A DNA stretch of 64,000 bases from Pseudomonas borbori (GCF_900115555.1 NZ_FOWX01000003.1:124001-188000); one strand, 5' to 3'; shown: positions 50,448 to 62,182, numbered from the stretch's first letter. Notes: generated by a model not told the origin, from the letters alone. Numbers and translations: made by a program.

Positions 50448-51338
50448 TCAGATGCTCCGCTGCTTGATCAACAGCCGCGCGCTGTCCCAGCCGACCAGCA
50501 GCACCGCCAGCCAGATCGGCAGATAGGTCAGCCACTGCTGGGCATTGAAGCTTTCGCCGAGAAACAGCAGCGCCACCAGAAACAACAGCACCGGCTCGAC
50601 ATAACTGAGAATGCCGAACAGCCCCAGTGGCAACAGCCGGCTGGACGCCATCATAGCCGCAAAGGCCAGGGCGCCAAGCAGGCCCAGCCCCGGCAGCAGC
50701 CACCACAGCTGCGGCGCCTGGACGAACACCGCCACCGGGCCCCAGGCGACGATCAGCCACACCGCCAAGGGCGCCAGCACCAGCATTTCCAGGATAAACC
50801 CGGACAGGGCGTCCAGGCGCATCCAGCGGCGCAACATGAAGTACGGGGGATAACCCAGCGCGGTGACCAGGGTGACCCAGGAAAACGCCTGCAGCCGCCA
50901 GAGTTCATGCAGCACGCCAAGCAAGGCACAGAACACCGCCAACTGCTGCAACGGGCGCAGACGCTCGCCGTAGAACACCCGCCCGGCCAGCACCATAGCC
51001 AAGGGCAGCAGAAAATACCCCAATGACACATCCAGCATGCGCCCGGCCAGCGGCGCCCAGACGAACAAGGCCCACTGCACGCCAATCAATGCAGCCGAGA
51101 GCGGCAAGGCCGCCAACAATAACGGCTCATGGCGCAGACGGCCGATGGCCACGGCCAGCACCGTCCATTGCCGGGCCACGGCGACCAGCAGCAACACCGC
51201 AGGGATCGACCAGAGCACCCGCTGGGCGAACACCTGCACACCATCCAGCGGTGCCAGCTGTTGCACATAGCCGGGAATCAGGGCAAACAGCATCGAGGCG
51301 CCAATCGACAGCGACACACCACGCCCGGACAGCTTCAT
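50448..51338 (-). CDS. rarD: EamA-family transporter RarD
   Basis: A 296-residue membrane protein with about ten helices. The N-terminal GVSLSIGASMLFALIPGYV and APLDGVQVFAQRVLWSIP match RarD/ChlR-type EamA permeases, and the C-terminal SYVEPVLLFLVALLFLGE is the second EamA repeat. Substrate unknown. The ATG at 51338 has an AAGGAGA box. First gene of the pair with the double cupin. Confidence 0.85.
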   Translation of the reverse strand: MKLSGRGVSLSIGASMLFALIPGYVQQLAPLDGVQVFAQRVLWSIPAVLLLVAVARQWTVLAVAIGRLRHEPLLLAALPLSAALIGVQWALFVWAPLAGRMLDVSLGYFLLPLAMVLAGRVFYGERLRPLQQLAVFCALLGVLHELWRLQAFSWVTLVTALGYPPYFMLRRWMRLDALSGFILEMLVLAPLAVWLIVAWGPVAVFVQAPQLWWLLPGLGLLGALAFAAMMASSRLLPLGLFGILSYVEPVLLFLVALLFLGESFNAQQWLTYLPIWLAVLLVGWDSARLLIKQRSI

Positions 51339-51344
51339 CGCATC

Positions 51345-51690
51345 TCCTTCGCCACGTTTAGCTGCCGGCTGCCGCCCCTGGTCAACGGCAGGGAACTCAC
51401 AATCACCGTCCCACCCGGGCTCAACCGCCACAGATCGGCATCGCGGTTGCACAGCAACGGATTGACCAATAGCCCCGCCGGCACCAGCTCCACCAGTAAA
51501 GCCCAAACCCGGACGCCACCATACCGAGCCAGGCCAAGACCCACCACTGGCTGGCGCTGGTGGGTAAGCGAGCGGCGTTACCGAACAGCCAAAAGGCCGG
51601 CAGAGCGACGGCCCGCACGCCCTGGGAACAGGCAGGAGTAGCCGAGGCGCCGCTATTGCGGAAGGGACGAGGGGTGGCGGGCATGCAGAA
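51345..51690 (-). pseudogene. Frameshifted end of a second EamA transporter
   Basis: The minus strand reads LPTSASQWWVLAWLGMVASG in one frame and LVPAGLLVNPLLCNRDADLW in another, both typical of the last two helices of CarT/EamA transporters. At least one frameshift separates them and no N-terminal part remains. It ends just before rarD. Confidence 0.7.
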
Positions 51691-51846
51691 TGCTGAACCG
51701 CAGTATGCCGCGCATGAACGCTGGCGCCACGCCGTGCCAGCCGGTCAGCGGCAGACACACCAGGCCGGTGATCAGCCCCCACGTCAACACCGCAAAATAG
51801 CGGCCCACCTGGCCGGCCAGGGACTCACCGGACCAGACTGAAGCAG
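51653..51846 (-). other. Short hydrophobic open frame, likely debris
   Basis: A minus-strand frame reading GRYFAVLTWGLITGLVCLPL and then a short basic tail to a stop at 51653. No ribosome binding site or start after the azoR terminator is evident. It may be a remnant of a membrane protein. Confidence 0.3.
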
Positions 51847-51883
51847 AAAAAAACCCGGCCAACCGCCAAAACGATCGACCGGG
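51847..51883 (-). terminator. Terminator of azoR
   Basis: On the minus strand CCCGGTC and GGCCGGG pair around a 16-base loop, followed by seven T residues, about 55 bp after the azoR stop. Confidence 0.75.
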
Positions 51884-51936
51884 ACATGCGCCCCAGGAGC
51901 AAAGGGACGCCAAGGGAGTTGCCTGTTACTTGAACT

Positions 51937-52536
51937 TTAGGCCACTTGCGCCAACTGCGCCCTGGCCTCGGCCAGACCTTTCTCCATGAACTCGCCGCCC
52001 AGGTTGAGGCCTTCGGCATGGATGAAGCTGACGTCGTGAATGCCGATGAAGGCCAGCGCCTGACGCAGGTAGGGTTCCTGATGATCCATGCTGCCACCGG
52101 CATAGATACCACCACGGGCGGTCAGGACAAAGGCACGCTTGCCGGTGAGTAGGCCCTGCGGGCCGGTTTCGCTGTACTTGAAGGTGACGCCGGCACGCAG
52201 CACATGATCCAGCCAGGCTTTCAGGGTGCTGGGAATGGTGAAGTTGTACATGGGCGCAGCAAGTACCAGCACATCGGCAGCCAGCACTTCATCGGTGAGT
52301 TTGTTGGACAGCGCCAATGCCGCTTGCTCCGCGACGCTCTGCTGATCGGCCGGAGTCATCCAGCCACCCAGCAGGTTGGCGTCCAGGTGCGGTACCTGCT
52401 CAACCGTCAGGTCGCGGACCTGGATCTGGTCGGCCGGGTGAGCGGCCTGCCACTGGGCGATGAATTGCTCGGTGAGCTGACGAGAAACCGAGCCTTGTTG
52501 GCGGGCGCTGCTTTCGATTACCAGAATATTGGGCAT
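51937..52536 (-). CDS. azoR: FMN-dependent NADH azoreductase
   Basis: A 199-residue flavodoxin-fold protein. SSARQQGSVSRQLTEQF is the FMN phosphate loop; APMYNFTIPSTLKAWLDHV is the AzoR signature. It reduces quinones and azo compounds. The ATG at 52536 is the family-typical start (MPNILVIESS). A dyad that may be an operator lies 60-100 bp upstream. Confidence 0.93.
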   Translation of the reverse strand: MPNILVIESSARQQGSVSRQLTEQFIAQWQAAHPADQIQVRDLTVEQVPHLDANLLGGWMTPADQQSVAEQAALALSNKLTDEVLAADVLVLAAPMYNFTIPSTLKAWLDHVLRAGVTFKYSETGPQGLLTGKRAFVLTARGGIYAGGSMDHQEPYLRQALAFIGIHDVSFIHAEGLNLGGEFMEKGLAEARAQLAQVA

Positions 52537-52597
52537 GTTGTTGCTCCATCGAGAGGGGTTGGCTAACGTCGATGGAGCAAAGAGTAGAGACACAACA

Positions 52598-52637
52598 ATC
52601 GATAAAAAAGCGCAAATAATCGCTTTAATCTATCGAC
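52598..52637. promoter_or_regulatory. Dyad-symmetric possible operator upstream of azoR
   Basis: ATCGATAAAAAAGCG at 52598-52612 faces CGCTTTAATCTATCGAC at 52621-52637, an interrupted AT-rich dyad in the gap between azoR and the next gene. LysR-type regulators bind such sites, and one is encoded at 53092. Confidence 0.5.
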
Positions 52638-52691
52638 AAAGTTGATTTATAAGCCCCCTCACACTAGGCTCTGCCTTGAACGCCAGGCTGA

Positions 52692-53006
52692 TTACTGCAG
52701 GCCACAGGTCAATTGCACGCGCAGCTTGATGATGCTGCGGGCGAACTTGACGGTCAGGTTGCTGTTCTGCCCAGGTGCCAGCAGTACCTTACGGGTACGT
52801 GGCGCCTCGGGGCCGTTACGGAACACCGCCTTGCACTCGGCCTCGCTCTCACCGTAGTTGTAGAGCAGCACGGCGCCCATGTTGTGATCGATTTCCTGGG
52901 TCGTGACCGACACTTCGGCACCGTTGAACTGTTTTTCCACCTCGATCGGGTAAGCGAAAGCAGCCAGCGGCAACAGGGCGATCAGGGCACAGCAAAATTT
53001 TTTCAT
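52692..53006 (-). CDS. Small exported protein of unknown function
   Basis: A 104-residue protein with a clear signal peptide (MKKFCCALIALLPLAAFAYP). The mature part is beta-rich with two cysteines (AECKAVF and QLTCGL) that could form a disulfide. Homologues are common in Pseudomonas as uncharacterised proteins. A GGAG box precedes the start. Confidence 0.78.
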   Translation of the reverse strand: MKKFCCALIALLPLAAFAYPIEVEKQFNGAEVSVTTQEIDHNMGAVLLYNYGESEAECKAVFRNGPEAPRTRKVLLAPGQNSNLTVKFARSIIKLRVQLTCGLQ

Positions 53007-53091
53007 GGGCCGGTCTCCAACAAGGGACTGCCAGTTTAGAGCGAGTTCGCCTCACCATGCACCCAACGGCTCACGTGAATAGGAGAGGATA

Positions 53092-54018
53092 ATGAAAGCG
53101 CCCCGCGTGACCCTCGACCAGTGGCGTACCTTGCAGGCCGTAGTCGATCAGGGCGGCTTTGCCCAGGCCGCCGAGGTGCTGCATCGTTCGCAATCCTCGG
53201 TCAGCTACACCATTGCGCGCATGCAGGAACAGCTCGGCGTGCCGCTGCTGCGCATCGACGGGCGCAAGGCCGTGCTTACCGAGGCCGGCGACGTGCTGCT
53301 GCGCCGCTCGCGACAACTGGTCAAGCAGGCCAGTCAGCTGGAAGACCTGGCCTACAACATGGATCAGGGCTGGGAAGCCGAGGTGCGCCTGGTGGTCGAC
53401 GCCGCCTACCCGACCGCACGACTGATCAGGGCGCTGGCCGCCTTCATCCCGCAGAGCCGTGGTTGCCGCGTGCGCCTGCGCGAGGAAGTGCTGTCGGGCG
53501 TCGAAGAAGTGCTGCTGGAAGGCACCGCCGATCTGGCCATCAGCAGCCTGACCATGGTCGGCTATCTGGGCCATGAACTCAGCGAGGTGGAATTCCTGGC
53601 GGTTGCCCACCCCGACCATCAGTTGCACAAGATGCAACGCAAGCTGACCTTCGAGGACTTGCAGAACCAATTACAGGTGGTCATCCGCGACTCGGGGCGC
53701 AGCAAACCGCGCGACGTCGGCTGGCTGGGTGCCGAGCAACGCTGGACGGTCAGCAGCCTGTCGACCGCCGCCAACTTCGTCAGCAGCGGCCTGGGTTTCG
53801 CCTGGCTGCCGCGCCACCTGATCGAGCGAGAAATGAGCGAAGGCATCCTCAAACCCCTGGCGCTGGAACAGGGCGGCAGCAACCATCCACGCTTTACCCT
53901 CTACAGCCACAAGGACAAAAGCCTGGGGCCGGCCAGCCAGATTCTCGTAGACCTGATCAAGAACTTCGACGCGGCGCCTCTCAATGCGCCCTTCGCCGCA
54001 CCGCAATCCGCCAACTGA
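53092..54018 (+). CDS. LysR-family transcriptional regulator
   Basis: A 308-residue LTTR. The HTH lies at about 8-65 (WRTLQAVVDQGGFAQAAEVL, then HRSQSSVSYTIARMQ), followed by the periplasmic-binding-like effector domain. It is divergent from the small exported-protein gene, and 13 bp before the hydrolase gene, so it may belong to that transcript or regulate either side. Confidence 0.9.
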   Translation: MKAPRVTLDQWRTLQAVVDQGGFAQAAEVLHRSQSSVSYTIARMQEQLGVPLLRIDGRKAVLTEAGDVLLRRSRQLVKQASQLEDLAYNMDQGWEAEVRLVVDAAYPTARLIRALAAFIPQSRGCRVRLREEVLSGVEEVLLEGTADLAISSLTMVGYLGHELSEVEFLAVAHPDHQLHKMQRKLTFEDLQNQLQVVIRDSGRSKPRDVGWLGAEQRWTVSSLSTAANFVSSGLGFAWLPRHLIEREMSEGILKPLALEQGGSNHPRFTLYSHKDKSLGPASQILVDLIKNFDAAPLNAPFAAPQSAN

Positions 54019-54031
54019 CAGGAACCAACCC

Positions 54032-54859
54032 ATGTCCTACTTCGATCACGACGGTTGCCAGTTGCACTACGAGGAGTACGGCAAGGGCGCGCCGGTGTTG
54101 CTGGTGCATGGCCTGGGCTCGAGTACCCGCGACTGGGAATACCAGATCCCCGAGCTGGCGGCGCACTACCGGGTGGTGGCCATCGACATCCGCGGTCACG
54201 GCCGCTCGGACAAGCCGCGCGAACGCTACAGCATCGCCGTTTTTGCCGAAGACGTGGCAGCACTGATCGAACACCTGGGCCTCGAGAAAGTGCACCTGGT
54301 TGGCATCTCCATGGGCGGCATGATCGGTTTCCAGCTGGGCGTCGAGCGGCCCGAACTGCTAGAGAGCCTGTGCATCGTCAACAGTGGCCCTGAAGTGAAG
54401 GCGAAAAGCCCGCGCGACTTCCTGGAAATCGTCAAACGCTGGAGCCTGTCGCGCCTGCTCAGCCTCGACGCCATCGCCAAGGGTCTGGGCCGGCTGCTGT
54501 TCCCCAAGCCCGAGCAAGCCGAGCTGCGGCGCAAGATCGAAGAACGCTGGCCGCTCAACGACAAGCGCGCCTACCTCGCCAGCCTCGACGCCATCATCGG
54601 CTGGGGGGTGCGCGAACGCCTGACGCGCATCACCTGCCCCACCCTGGTGATCAGCGCCGATCGCGACTACACCCCAATCGCGCAGAAAGAGGCCTATGTC
54701 AAGGAAATGCCCAACGCGCGCCTGCTGGTGATCGAAGACTCGCGCCACGCCACACCCCTGGATCAACCGCAACGTTTCAACAGCAGCCTGCTGGCCTTCC
54801 TCGAAGAAGTCGAACAGACTGCCCCCACTGCCCTCAACAAGGATCAACACGCATGCTGA
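54032..54859 (+). CDS. Alpha/beta-fold hydrolase
   Basis: A 275-residue hydrolase. Oxyanion-hole region [11 protein letters not shown], nucleophile Ser93 in GISMGG, acid in ISADRDYTP and His in DSRHATPLD. Esterase- or lactonase-like; substrate unknown. Its last seven bases overlap the cyclophilin gene. Confidence 0.88.
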   Translation: MSYFDHDGCQLHYEEYGKGAPVLLVHGLGSSTRDWEYQIPELAAHYRVVAIDIRGHGRSDKPRERYSIAVFAEDVAALIEHLGLEKVHLVGISMGGMIGFQLGVERPELLESLCIVNSGPEVKAKSPRDFLEIVKRWSLSRLLSLDAIAKGLGRLLFPKPEQAELRRKIEERWPLNDKRAYLASLDAIIGWGVRERLTRITCPTLVISADRDYTPIAQKEAYVKEMPNARLLVIEDSRHATPLDQPQRFNSSLLAFLEEVEQTAPTALNKDQHAC

Positions 54860-55407
54860 AGACACTCGCCCTCGCCGCCTGCTCCGTACTCTTTGCCAGC
54901 AGCCTGCTGGCTGCGGAGAACCCGAAGGTACTGCTGACCACCAGCCTCGGTGACATCGAAATCGAACTGAACGCGGAAAAAGCCCCGATCAGCGTGGAAA
55001 ACTTCCTTGGCTATGTGGACAGCGGCTACTACGCCGGCACCCAGTTTCACCGGGTGATACCGGGGTTCATGGTGCAAGGCGGCGGCTTCGACGCCGACAT
55101 GCAGCAGAAACAGCCGCAAGCCCCGATCAAGAACGAAGCCGACAACGGCCTGCACAACGTGCGCGGCACCCTGGCCATGGCACGCACCCAGGTGCGCGAC
55201 TCGGCCACCAGCCAGTTCTTCATCAACCACAAGGACAACGCCTTCCTCGACCACGGCTCGCGCGACTTCGGTTACGCGGTATTCGGCAAGGTGCTGCGCG
55301 GCATGGAGGTGGTCGACAAGATCGCCCAGGTACCCACCGGCAATCGCGGCGGCCACCAGAACGTACCGCGCGAGCCGGTGCTGATCATCGAGGCCAAGCG
55401 CCTGTGA
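54853..55407 (+). CDS. Periplasmic peptidyl-prolyl cis-trans isomerase, cyclophilin type
   Basis: A 184-residue PpiA-like protein. Signal peptide to about residue 20 (SSLLAAE). The cyclophilin domain has [15 protein letters not shown] and [16 protein letters not shown]. It helps fold envelope proteins. Translationally coupled to the hydrolase gene by a seven-base overlap. Confidence 0.93.
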   Translation: MLKTLALAACSVLFASSLLAAENPKVLLTTSLGDIEIELNAEKAPISVENFLGYVDSGYYAGTQFHRVIPGFMVQGGGFDADMQQKQPQAPIKNEADNGLHNVRGTLAMARTQVRDSATSQFFINHKDNAFLDHGSRDFGYAVFGKVLRGMEVVDKIAQVPTGNRGGHQNVPREPVLIIEAKRL

Positions 55408-55488
55408 CCCATGGGCGACCCTGCCTTGTAGCCTGCGGCACCGGCTCCCCCACCCGAAGCCGGGGAACCGGCCATGCACACTCGCCGC

Positions 55489-55710
55489 TTACTGCTGGCT
55501 GTCATCCTCGGCCGGGGCGGGCTCGGCGGGTATAGGCTCAGATGGCATGGGCTCTGCGGGCATAGGCTCGCTGGGCATGGACTCAGCCGGCACTGGAGCC
55601 TGCTGCTCCATCGGTGGCGGTGACGGCGGCGCGCTGGGCTGGGCCGGTTCGTCGTCGCACCCCATCAACGCCAGGGCGAGAAATGCGGGTAACAGAAATG
55701 AAATGCGCAT
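55489..55710 (-). CDS. Short lipoprotein with Pro/Glu/Ala repeats
   Basis: A 73-residue protein. The signal sequence ends in LALMGC (lipobox). The mature part is low-complexity with repeats of MPSEP/MPAEP and ends in acidic residues. The ATG at 55710 has a GGAGG box. Function unknown; the extended Pro-rich form suggests a periplasmic spacer. Confidence 0.72.
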   Translation of the reverse strand: MRISFLLPAFLALALMGCDDEPAQPSAPPSPPPMEQQAPVPAESMPSEPMPAEPMPSEPIPAEPAPAEDDSQQ

Positions 55711-56005
55711 ACCTGACCTCCATTGCTTGTGTGTGGTCGCCCGAACTCGGGCCAGGCGGGGCAAGCCGCCCCACTCACCTTTATGGACCCGTGTCGGCCA
55801 CAAGAGTGCCGGAACGGCCGACAATCGAGGCTTGCAGGCTCTGACCCGAACCTGAAAGCCCAGGGCAGAGCCCTGCCGATGCTCGACGGCAGACGTCTGC
55901 GCCCCAGGGCAGGCCTTCACCCTGCGGCATTACCCGACAGTCGAGCACCTATGGGTTAAGGGATAGAATCAGTACTCTGACCACCACCAAGGCAGGACGC
56001 CTGAC
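55711..56005. other. Divergent intergenic region
   Basis: About 295 bp upstream of both the lipoprotein gene and the ABC exporter gene. Nothing beyond expected promoters seen. Confidence 0.4.
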
Positions 56006-57837
<1,832 letters not shown>

Positions 57838-57838
<1 letters not shown>

Positions 57839-57907
57839 TCGCGGCCATGGGCCGCTCCTACGGGTGATGCGGCGATCCATGTAGGAGCGGGCCATGCCCG
57901 CGAATCG
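57838..57907. repeat. REP pair downstream of the ABC exporter gene
   Basis: GCGGCCATGGGCCGCTCCTAC followed by the inverse GTAGGAGCGGGCCATGCCCGCGAA about 30 bp later, a REP doublet typical of pseudomonads. It flanks the RAYT gene on one side. Confidence 0.85.
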
Positions 57908-57939
57908 ATGTTGGATGCACCAATCATCGCCGAGCCTGG

Positions 57940-58416
57940 TCAAAGCCAGACGGCATTCCACAACGGGTAATCCCCGATCCGCTTGACCAGTCCCGCACGC
58001 AGTGGATTGGCCACGATGTAACGGGCGACGGCTTGCAGGTCTTCCTCTGCGCGCAGGGCATGATCGTGAAAGGCTTTCGACCAGAGCGGGCCTGTTCGAT
58101 TCAGGCTTCGATTGGTGTAACGGGAGCTGGCGGATTTGAGCCGGCCAATCACATCGCCGAGGCTGTCTGTCTCGCCAAGTTGAAGCAGCCAGTGCTCATG
58201 ATCCGGCATCAACACCCAGGCCAGCATGCGGCTTTCTCTGAGCAAGGCGGCGTCTTCGAAACAGCGCGCGGCTGAGCAGGCCGCAGGGAAGTGGGTGAAG
58301 AGTGGTTGGCGGTTCTTGGTTGTTGTGGTGATCAGGTAAGCCGTACTGCAGATGGATGCACGGCCTTTGCGTAATGCAGCGTGTCCCGGTGTTTTGTAGC
58401 CGTAGCGCTCGTCCAT
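57940..58416 (-). CDS. REP-associated tyrosine transposase (RAYT)
   Basis: A 158-residue Y1_Tnp/Transposase_17 family protein. The HUH motif is MPDHEHWLL, and the candidate catalytic tyrosine is in SSRYTNRSL. RAYTs are single-copy domesticated relatives of IS200/IS605 transposases that act on REP sequences. The ATG at 58416 has an AAGGAGA box. REPs lie on both sides. Confidence 0.9.
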   Translation of the reverse strand: MDERYGYKTPGHAALRKGRASICSTAYLITTTTKNRQPLFTHFPAACSAARCFEDAALLRESRMLAWVLMPDHEHWLLQLGETDSLGDVIGRLKSASSRYTNRSLNRTGPLWSKAFHDHALRAEEDLQAVARYIVANPLRAGLVKRIGDYPLWNAVWL

Positions 58417-58435
58417 AAGCGTTCTCCTTGATAGT

Positions 58436-58500
58436 TTCGCGGCCATGGGCCGCTCCTACGATCAGTTGCATTGCTATGGCCCATCATCCGCCCGCGAACC
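58436..58500. repeat. REP pair upstream of the RAYT gene
   Basis: TTTCGCGGCCATGGGCCGCTC at 58437 repeats the unit at 57841, with a weaker inverse (ATGGCCCATCATCCGCCCGCG) ending near 58497. Confidence 0.8.
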
Positions 58501-58504
58501 GCGA

Positions 58505-59629
58505 CTATCCCTGCCGATACGGCAACAAACCGCGCGCGTCCTCGGCGTAGCCCTGCACGCCGACCCGCTCCTGTTCGAGAAAATCGGCCACCGCCGCGCG
58601 CAGGCCCGGGTGGCAGAGGTAGTGCCAGGAACGGGTGAGCACCGGCTCGAAGCCGCGGATCAGCTTGTGCTCGCCCTGGGCGCCGGCATCGAAACGCTGC
58701 AGCCCCTGGCCGATCGCATAGTCCATACCCTGGTAGAAACAGGTCTCGAAGTGCAGGCGGTCGAATTCCGCCAGACAGCCCCAGTAGCGGCCATACAGAC
58801 TGTCGCCGCCGAGCAGGCTGAAGGCCATGGCCACCGGCCGACCGCCCTGGCGCGCCAGCACCACGCGGATCGCCTCGGGCATGCGTTCGGCCAGCAGGCT
58901 GAAGAAGGTCCGGGTCAGGTAAGGCGCCTGGCCGCGGATGTGATAGGTATTGGCATAGCACAGGTAGACGAAATCCCACTCGGCCTCACTGAGCTGATGG
59001 CCCTCGCGCCAGTCGAACTCGATGCCCTGCCCCGCCACCTGCTCGCGCTCCTTGCGCATCTGCTTGCGCTTGCGCGAACTGAGGGCATCGAGAAAATCCT
59101 GGAAATCCCGGTAGCCGCGGTTGTGCCAGTGGTATTGGCAGCCGAGGCGCTGCAACCAGCCGTCACGCCCCTGCAGCAGCGCATCATCGGCCGGGGCGGT
59201 GAAGTTGATATGCAGGCTCGACAGACCCTGCTGCGTCAGGCTGGCGCAGAGCTCGTCGAGCAATTGCCCGGCGGCGAGCGGATCGCCGAGCAAACGCGGG
59301 CCGCTCACCGGCGAGAAGGGAATGGCGCCGAGCAGCTTGGGATAATAGTCGATGCCCGCCCGCTGGCAGGCATCGGCCCAGCCATGATCGAACACGTACT
59401 CGCCGTAGGAATGGCTCTTTACATAGGCCGGCATGGCCGCCAGCAGCCGCCCCCGGCCGTCCTGCAATAGCCTATGCGCCGGCTGCCAGCCGCTACGGCC
59501 ACCCACGCTGCCGCTGTCTTCCAGCGCCGAGAGAAAGGCGTGGCACAGAAAAGGCTGCTGATCGATGCGCAAGGCATCCCAGCTCGAGGCATCCAACTCG
59601 TTCAACGCAGGCAGGGTCGATATAGGCAT
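58505..59629 (-). CDS. DUF482/COG3146 GNAT-like protein
   Basis: A 374-residue protein of the peptidogalycan-biosynthesis-like (FemAB-fold) DUF482 family. Markers include YGEYVFDHGWADA, FTAPADDALLQ, QYHWHNRGYRDFQDFLDALS and YGRYWGCLAEFDRLHFETCFY. Probable acyl- or aminoacyl-transferase; no defined substrate. Confidence 0.85.
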   Translation of the reverse strand: MPISTLPALNELDASSWDALRIDQQPFLCHAFLSALEDSGSVGGRSGWQPAHRLLQDGRGRLLAAMPAYVKSHSYGEYVFDHGWADACQRAGIDYYPKLLGAIPFSPVSGPRLLGDPLAAGQLLDELCASLTQQGLSSLHINFTAPADDALLQGRDGWLQRLGCQYHWHNRGYRDFQDFLDALSSRKRKQMRKEREQVAGQGIEFDWREGHQLSEAEWDFVYLCYANTYHIRGQAPYLTRTFFSLLAERMPEAIRVVLARQGGRPVAMAFSLLGGDSLYGRYWGCLAEFDRLHFETCFYQGMDYAIGQGLQRFDAGAQGEHKLIRGFEPVLTRSWHYLCHPGLRAAVADFLEQERVGVQGYAEDARGLLPYRQG

Positions 59630-59656
59630 GGCCGCAGTCTGGCCTGTTGTCCTGAC

Positions 59657-59685
59657 GAAAAAAAGCCCCGCACGCGGCGGGGCTT
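59657..59685 (-). terminator. Terminator of the OprP-like porin gene
   Basis: On the minus strand AAGCCCCGC CGCGT GCGGGGCTT followed by TTTTTTCG, about 35 bp past the porin stop. Confidence 0.9.
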
Positions 59686-59719
59686 GAAGGGAGCAACGTT
59701 GTACTCGTAGCGCAGTTAC

Positions 59720-61048
59720 TTAGAACACGTACTGCAGGCGCATCACCACCGCATCGCCGTCATCGTCGCCGACGTTGTTGGTGATCTTGTCGGTCGAGCT
59801 CATCACGTAGTTGGCGGCGACCTTGACCGCTTCGTTGGCGTACCAGTTGACGCCCAGGGTGTGCAGTTGGGCTTCGGCGTCGCCCACTTCGCGGGTGGCG
59901 GTAGCGGCGACGATGTTGTCGTCTTCGACGGTGATGCTGTCGTAGCGGTAGAACACTTCCCAGGCGCCGATCTGCTTGTTGGCCGGCTTGATGCTGTCGA
60001 ACTTGGCGCCGTCCAGCTTGTAGCCGCGCGATTCGCCGGTCAGGGTGTAGGCCAGTTGGCCGTAGTAACCGCTGGCTTCGACGTCCTCGATGGTGGCACG
60101 ATCGGCCTTCAGCGTGCGGCTCAGGTACTCGCCCTGGACCGAGAACGGACCGGCAGCCCAGGCCAGTTCGGCACCCCAGGCGGCATCGTCTTCGAAGTCG
60201 CCGGCGACACCCTGGAAGCCGCCGAACGTGGCGCGGTTGCCGTTGGCGCCGGCGTCGTTACCACCGGCAGTGGACACGCCACGCACGGTCAGACGCGGAC
60301 GGATACGGCCGTCGGCTGCAACATCATCCAGGTCGCGCTGGGCGTAGTTCAGGCCCAGGTGCAGGACGTTGCCCGACTCGGCCAGCGGGGCGAACACACC
60401 GCGTGCGTTGAACTGCTTGGTGCTGTCGCCGTCGACGTCGTTGTTGTCCTTGGCGGTCAGACCGGCGGAAACCCAGGCCATGCCACCGACCACGGCGCTG
60501 ACCTGAGCACCCAGGCCGTTCTCGTGACCGTTGACCCAGTCGGTGATTTCGTAGGCGGCGTTACGCTCGATGGCGGTGATCCACTTGGAGCTGGTGGCCT
60601 TTTCCAGGCCGAAGTCCGGGTCGAAGCGGCCGAATTTCAGGGTCACCGGGGCGAAGCCGGTGTAGGCGATCGAGGCTTCGTCGAAGTAGCCGTCTTCGGC
60701 GCTGCCGGCGTTGTGCGCGAAGTCGTAGCTGATCGCGTATTTCCAGTCTTTGTAAGCGACACCGCTCAGCTCGATGAAGGCACGGCGGAAGTAGGCGCCA
60801 TCACCGGTTTCGCCGTTTTTGGTGTGGAAGCCGTCGAAACGACCGTAGTCGGCCTGCAGGCGGCCGCCCAGTTTGAAGCTGAATTCCTTGTCGGTGGTAG
60901 CCACTTCCAGGCCGCCCTTGGTCTTGACCACGATATCGGCGCCGTCAGTGGTGACGGTGCCAGCGAAAGCCTGGGCGGAAACGGCCAGAGCCAGGGCGCT
61001 GGCAGCAAAGCCGGCCATTGCTCCACGGAAGCTGTGCTTACGGATCAT
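59720..61048 (-). CDS. OprP/OprO-family phosphate-selective-type porin
   Basis: A 442-residue outer-membrane protein with a signal peptide ending at AQAFAG. The mature N-terminus ([34 protein letters not shown]) and the terminal MRLQYVF fit OprP/OprO/porin_O_P. OprP and OprO carry phosphate and polyphosphate; relatives carry other anions, so selectivity is not certain. The upstream region has only one ATGACA half-site, not a full Pho box. Confidence 0.9.
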   Translation of the reverse strand: MIRKHSFRGAMAGFAASALALAVSAQAFAGTVTTDGADIVVKTKGGLEVATTDKEFSFKLGGRLQADYGRFDGFHTKNGETGDGAYFRRAFIELSGVAYKDWKYAISYDFAHNAGSAEDGYFDEASIAYTGFAPVTLKFGRFDPDFGLEKATSSKWITAIERNAAYEITDWVNGHENGLGAQVSAVVGGMAWVSAGLTAKDNNDVDGDSTKQFNARGVFAPLAESGNVLHLGLNYAQRDLDDVAADGRIRPRLTVRGVSTAGGNDAGANGNRATFGGFQGVAGDFEDDAAWGAELAWAAGPFSVQGEYLSRTLKADRATIEDVEASGYYGQLAYTLTGESRGYKLDGAKFDSIKPANKQIGAWEVFYRYDSITVEDDNIVAATATREVGDAEAQLHTLGVNWYANEAVKVAANYVMSSTDKITNNVGDDDGDAVVMRLQYVF

Positions 61049-61344
61049 CGAAGATTCCCCTAATGGACTTTAAGTGTTGAAAACACCCGAGCGATTGCGC
61101 TCGTTCGTGCTGGGGGGAATCTTGGCGATAGGTTATTTCAGCGCAGTTGCTGATATATAAATATTTGATGACAACGGAACTTTTTTACTTCGATTATCTA
61201 TAAGCATGAAAAGGCTCTGGCGCGCCACTCTGCGCGGGCAAGAAGGCACGCCATGGTTCGCCTGGCATACGCGACGGACGCCGCACAGGGGGCAAGCTTG
61301 CGCTTACAGGGAGCGGGGCTTAACGGGATTTAGCACATCGGGGT
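61049..61344. other. Upstream region of the porin gene
   Basis: About 295 bp, AT-rich between 61125 and 61210. It holds the porin promoter and the 3' end of the sigma-factor operon. No gene seen. Confidence 0.4.
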
Positions 61345-61578
61345 TCAGGACGACTTGCGCCTGAGCTCGGCCAGTTTGGCGGCCAGGGCATCGAGCTCGG
61401 CGATCGGCTCTTGCGGCAGTTGGCGCAGCACGGCCTGGGTCAGGCGCATCTGCTTGATGAAACGCCGGCAGCGCAAACACATGGCCAGGTGCGCGCGCAC
61501 GGCCAGGCGCTGGCGCAGACTCAACTGGCTATCCAGAAGGTCGCTGGAGTGCGCCACCAGTTCCTTACAACTCAGCAT
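61345..61578 (-). CDS. Zinc-finger anti-sigma factor (zf-HC2)
   Basis: A 77-residue protein with the ZAS motif HLAMCLRCRRF (H-x3-C-x2-C) and an upstream Cys in MLSCKELVAHSSD. No membrane helix, so a soluble anti-sigma factor. It overlaps the 3' end of the ECF sigma gene by seven bases, the usual arrangement for a cognate pair. Confidence 0.87.
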   Translation of the reverse strand: MLSCKELVAHSSDLLDSQLSLRQRLAVRAHLAMCLRCRRFIKQMRLTQAVLRQLPQEPIAELDALAAKLAELRRKSS

Positions 61579-62182
61579 TGGCCGGTCTCCTCGAAATGCT
61601 CCAGGGTGGCGAACACCTTCAGCCGCGCCCTGTGCAGCAACACCCGGACATTGGAGAGCGAGACCTGCAAAAGATTACAGATCTCGTCCATTTCTAGGCC
61701 CTCGCGTTCGCGCAACTGCAGCACGCTGCCCTGTAGCTCGGACAGGCTGCCCAGGGTTTTCTCCAGGCACTCGCGCAACTCGTCTTCGGTCAGCAGGGCT
61801 TCCGGGCTGTCCTGATGCCAGGCGTGGGGCGCCAGCAGCCAGTGCCCGCCCTCGGCGAAGCGCTCGTCGCCGATACTGCCGTGCGGCCCCGGCAGGTCGT
61901 CCAGCAAGACCTCGCGGCGGTTGTGCTTGAGGCGGGTCTTGGCGGTGTTGGCGGTGATGGTCAGCAGCCAGGTCTTGAGGCTGGAACGTCCCTGGAACCC
62001 TTCCAGGTTGCGCACCACCGCCAGCCAGGCGTCCTGCACCACTTCATCGGCATGGCGGCTGCCGACAATGGCGAAGGCCACCGCGCGCATCGCCCCCTGA
62101 TAGGTGGCGACCAGTTCGCGGAAGGCCTTCTCCTCGCCGGCCAGCAGGCGGGCGAGCAGCGCGCGATCGGACGGGTAATCCA

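Noticed and set aside
61049-61210. Pho box upstream of the OprP-like porin
   Set aside because: Only one ATGACA half-site is visible; no second half-site at the expected 11-bp spacing.
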